A stretch of DNA of 33,064 bases from the NCBI GenBank assembly GCA_023229605.1, contig JALNYY010000032.1, positions 1-33,064 of the forward strand, read 5' to 3'. The DNA comes from Methylobacter sp. GTDB taxonomy: Bacteria; Pseudomonadota; Gammaproteobacteria; Methylococcales; Methylomonadaceae. Shown piece by piece: positions 32,443-33,064 of this stretch. A program made the translations under genes and the position numbers. The notes beneath the pieces were generated by a model. It ran no database searches, was not told the origin of the DNA, and saw only the letters and a program-made list of their open reading frames with translations. Position 1 is the first letter of the stretch, and each line of letters opens with the position of its first letter.

Positions 32443-32559
32443 TGTTCGCTCCTTAGAAAAAGCTACCAAGCCTACTAGATATGAAAATATTTTGCATGAT
32501 TTAAAGTCAATTATGTTAAGCCGGTCACAGTTTGAATTAATAGACATCTTTCCTAAATA

Positions 32560-33064
32560 ATTGGTATAGGGCTAATCATGGTAGGGTTAAAATAGCGACT
32601 TGATCTCTAAAAACACGGATAGCCATGACACCTTATGCCCAATTGCCCACAAACAACCCTGAAGAATTCATGCGGACTGTTGGCTTATCAAAAGAAGATT
32701 TCCAGCACTTCAACGATAAATTAGCGGCTTATATTGACACACAAAAAGCCCTCAATCCGCTAACAAGACGGGGACGGAAAGACTCTAAACTGGCCTTAGA
32801 AGACCGCTTGTTGCTGACACTTTATTACCTTCGCCACTATCCGACCCTGATCAATTTGGCAGCGGTCTTCGGCATCAGCGAGTCCTATTGCCATAAGGTT
32901 TATGCCCGCACCGCAAGGATGTTGACCAAAATTGAAACACTCCCCAACCGCAAGGCACTGTTGGAAGATCCCGCAGCCACCTTGGCCATTGATGTTTCGG
33001 AGCAGCCCATCGAACGCCCTGTCAAAAACCAGAAAGCGTACTACTCTGGAAAAAAAACGCCACA
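32560..33064 (+). mobile_element. Left part of an IS5-superfamily-like insertion sequence (truncated by window edge)
   Basis: It contains a transposase gene running off the window. The left terminus cannot be fixed because the right inverted repeat is not visible; 32560 is approximate, based on the end of the fapA leader. It may separate fapA from its original promoter. Confidence 0.6.
32625..33064 (+). CDS. Transposase, N-terminal part (HTH plus start of DDE domain)
   Basis: 146 visible codons from ATG 32625 (MTPYAQLPTNNPEEFMRTVG), running off the window. The helix-turn-helix region (DRLLLTLYYLRHYPTLINLA, VFGISESYCHKVYARTARML) and the first catalytic Asp in LAIDVSEQPIERP are those of IS5-superfamily transposases (HTH_Tnp_4 / DDE_Tnp_4 type). 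Near the edge an A8 run (33050-33057) follows YYSG. The current frame then reads GKKTP, while the +1 frame reads the family-typical GKKRH, so expression may need a frameshift, or the gene is broken there. Confidence 0.85.
   Translation, partial: MTPYAQLPTNNPEEFMRTVGLSKEDFQHFNDKLAAYIDTQKALNPLTRRGRKDSKLALEDRLLLTLYYLRHYPTLINLAAVFGISESYCHKVYARTARMLTKIETLPNRKALLEDPAATLAIDVSEQPIERPVKNQKAYYSGKKTP

Noticed and set aside
32443..32547. FapA start at ATG 32547
   Set aside because: No ribosome site and no family-like sequence in the extra 35 residues; GTG 32442 has AAGGAG at good spacing.
1..33064. CRISPR array, rRNA or tRNA genes
   Set aside because: I saw no regularly spaced direct repeats and no recognisable rRNA or tRNA cloverleaf sequence on either strand. 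A tRNAscan/Infernal run would be decisive.

Overview
The window looks like the chromosome of a gammaproteobacterium, and most plausibly a gammaproteobacterial methanotroph (Methylococcales, Methylobacter/Methylomonas-like). The class assignment rests on conserved gene blocks: rhlB / trxA-rho, nudE / yrfG, and mutY-yggX. The methanotroph suggestion is inference. It rests on a reductase that closely resembles the soluble methane monooxygenase reductase MmoC, on a bacteriohemerythrin, and on an hcp module that would suit a cell making hydroxylamine and NO by co-oxidising ammonia. No methane monooxygenase gene is present here.

Layout. (1) 1-2156: the tail of a dinD-like gene and a decayed type I modification gene (hsdM) with a frameshift and an in-frame stop. 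(2) 2149-6867: a nitrogen-stress module. It has a NorR-type sigma54 activator with one internal stop codon, two NorR-like operators and a sigma54 promoter, hcp (hybrid cluster protein), and an MmoC-like flavoprotein reductase that probably serves Hcp. (3) 7129-9903: a PAS-GGDEF-EAL-CZB c-di-GMP protein followed 9 bp later by a bacteriohemerythrin. (4) 10052-12922, minus strand: two paralogous small exported helical proteins, then a three-gene operon (DUF4124 protein, SDR oxidoreductase, CPxCG protein). (5) 12923-13388: a gene-free, AT-rich stretch with a cluster of DnaA-box-like 9-mers. (6) 13389-20361: a complete MoxR-Bat (aerotolerance-type) operon: moxR, DUF58, DUF4381, batA, fused batB/batC, batD. 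(7) 20397-21920: a RAYT (REP-associated tyrosine transposase) unit bounded by near-identical ~54 bp inverted repeats, then an AT-rich gene for an HNH-like Cys/His protein. (8) 22019-26611: nudE / yrfG, rhlB / trxA, and rho with a hairpin-rich leader. (9) 26757-30256, minus strand: asmA-like, mutY, yggX. (10) 30402-33064: a small membrane protein, a FapA (DUF342) protein and the left part of an insertion sequence.

How parts fit together. NO sensed by NorR would switch on hcp and its reductase from the sigma54 promoter. The norR reading frame is interrupted, yet its iron-ligand region and its operators look intact, so the circuit is either newly broken or rescued. The c-di-GMP protein and the hemerythrin form a second candidate diiron/zinc-linked sensing pair. 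Short palindromes with a GCGTAGCG loop recur between genes.

The strongest leads for something under-described are the NorR operator pair / Hcp / MmoC-like reductase module, the CZB-c-di-GMP-hemerythrin pair, the RAYT unit with long inverted ends beside an HNH-like gene, and the DnaA-box cluster.
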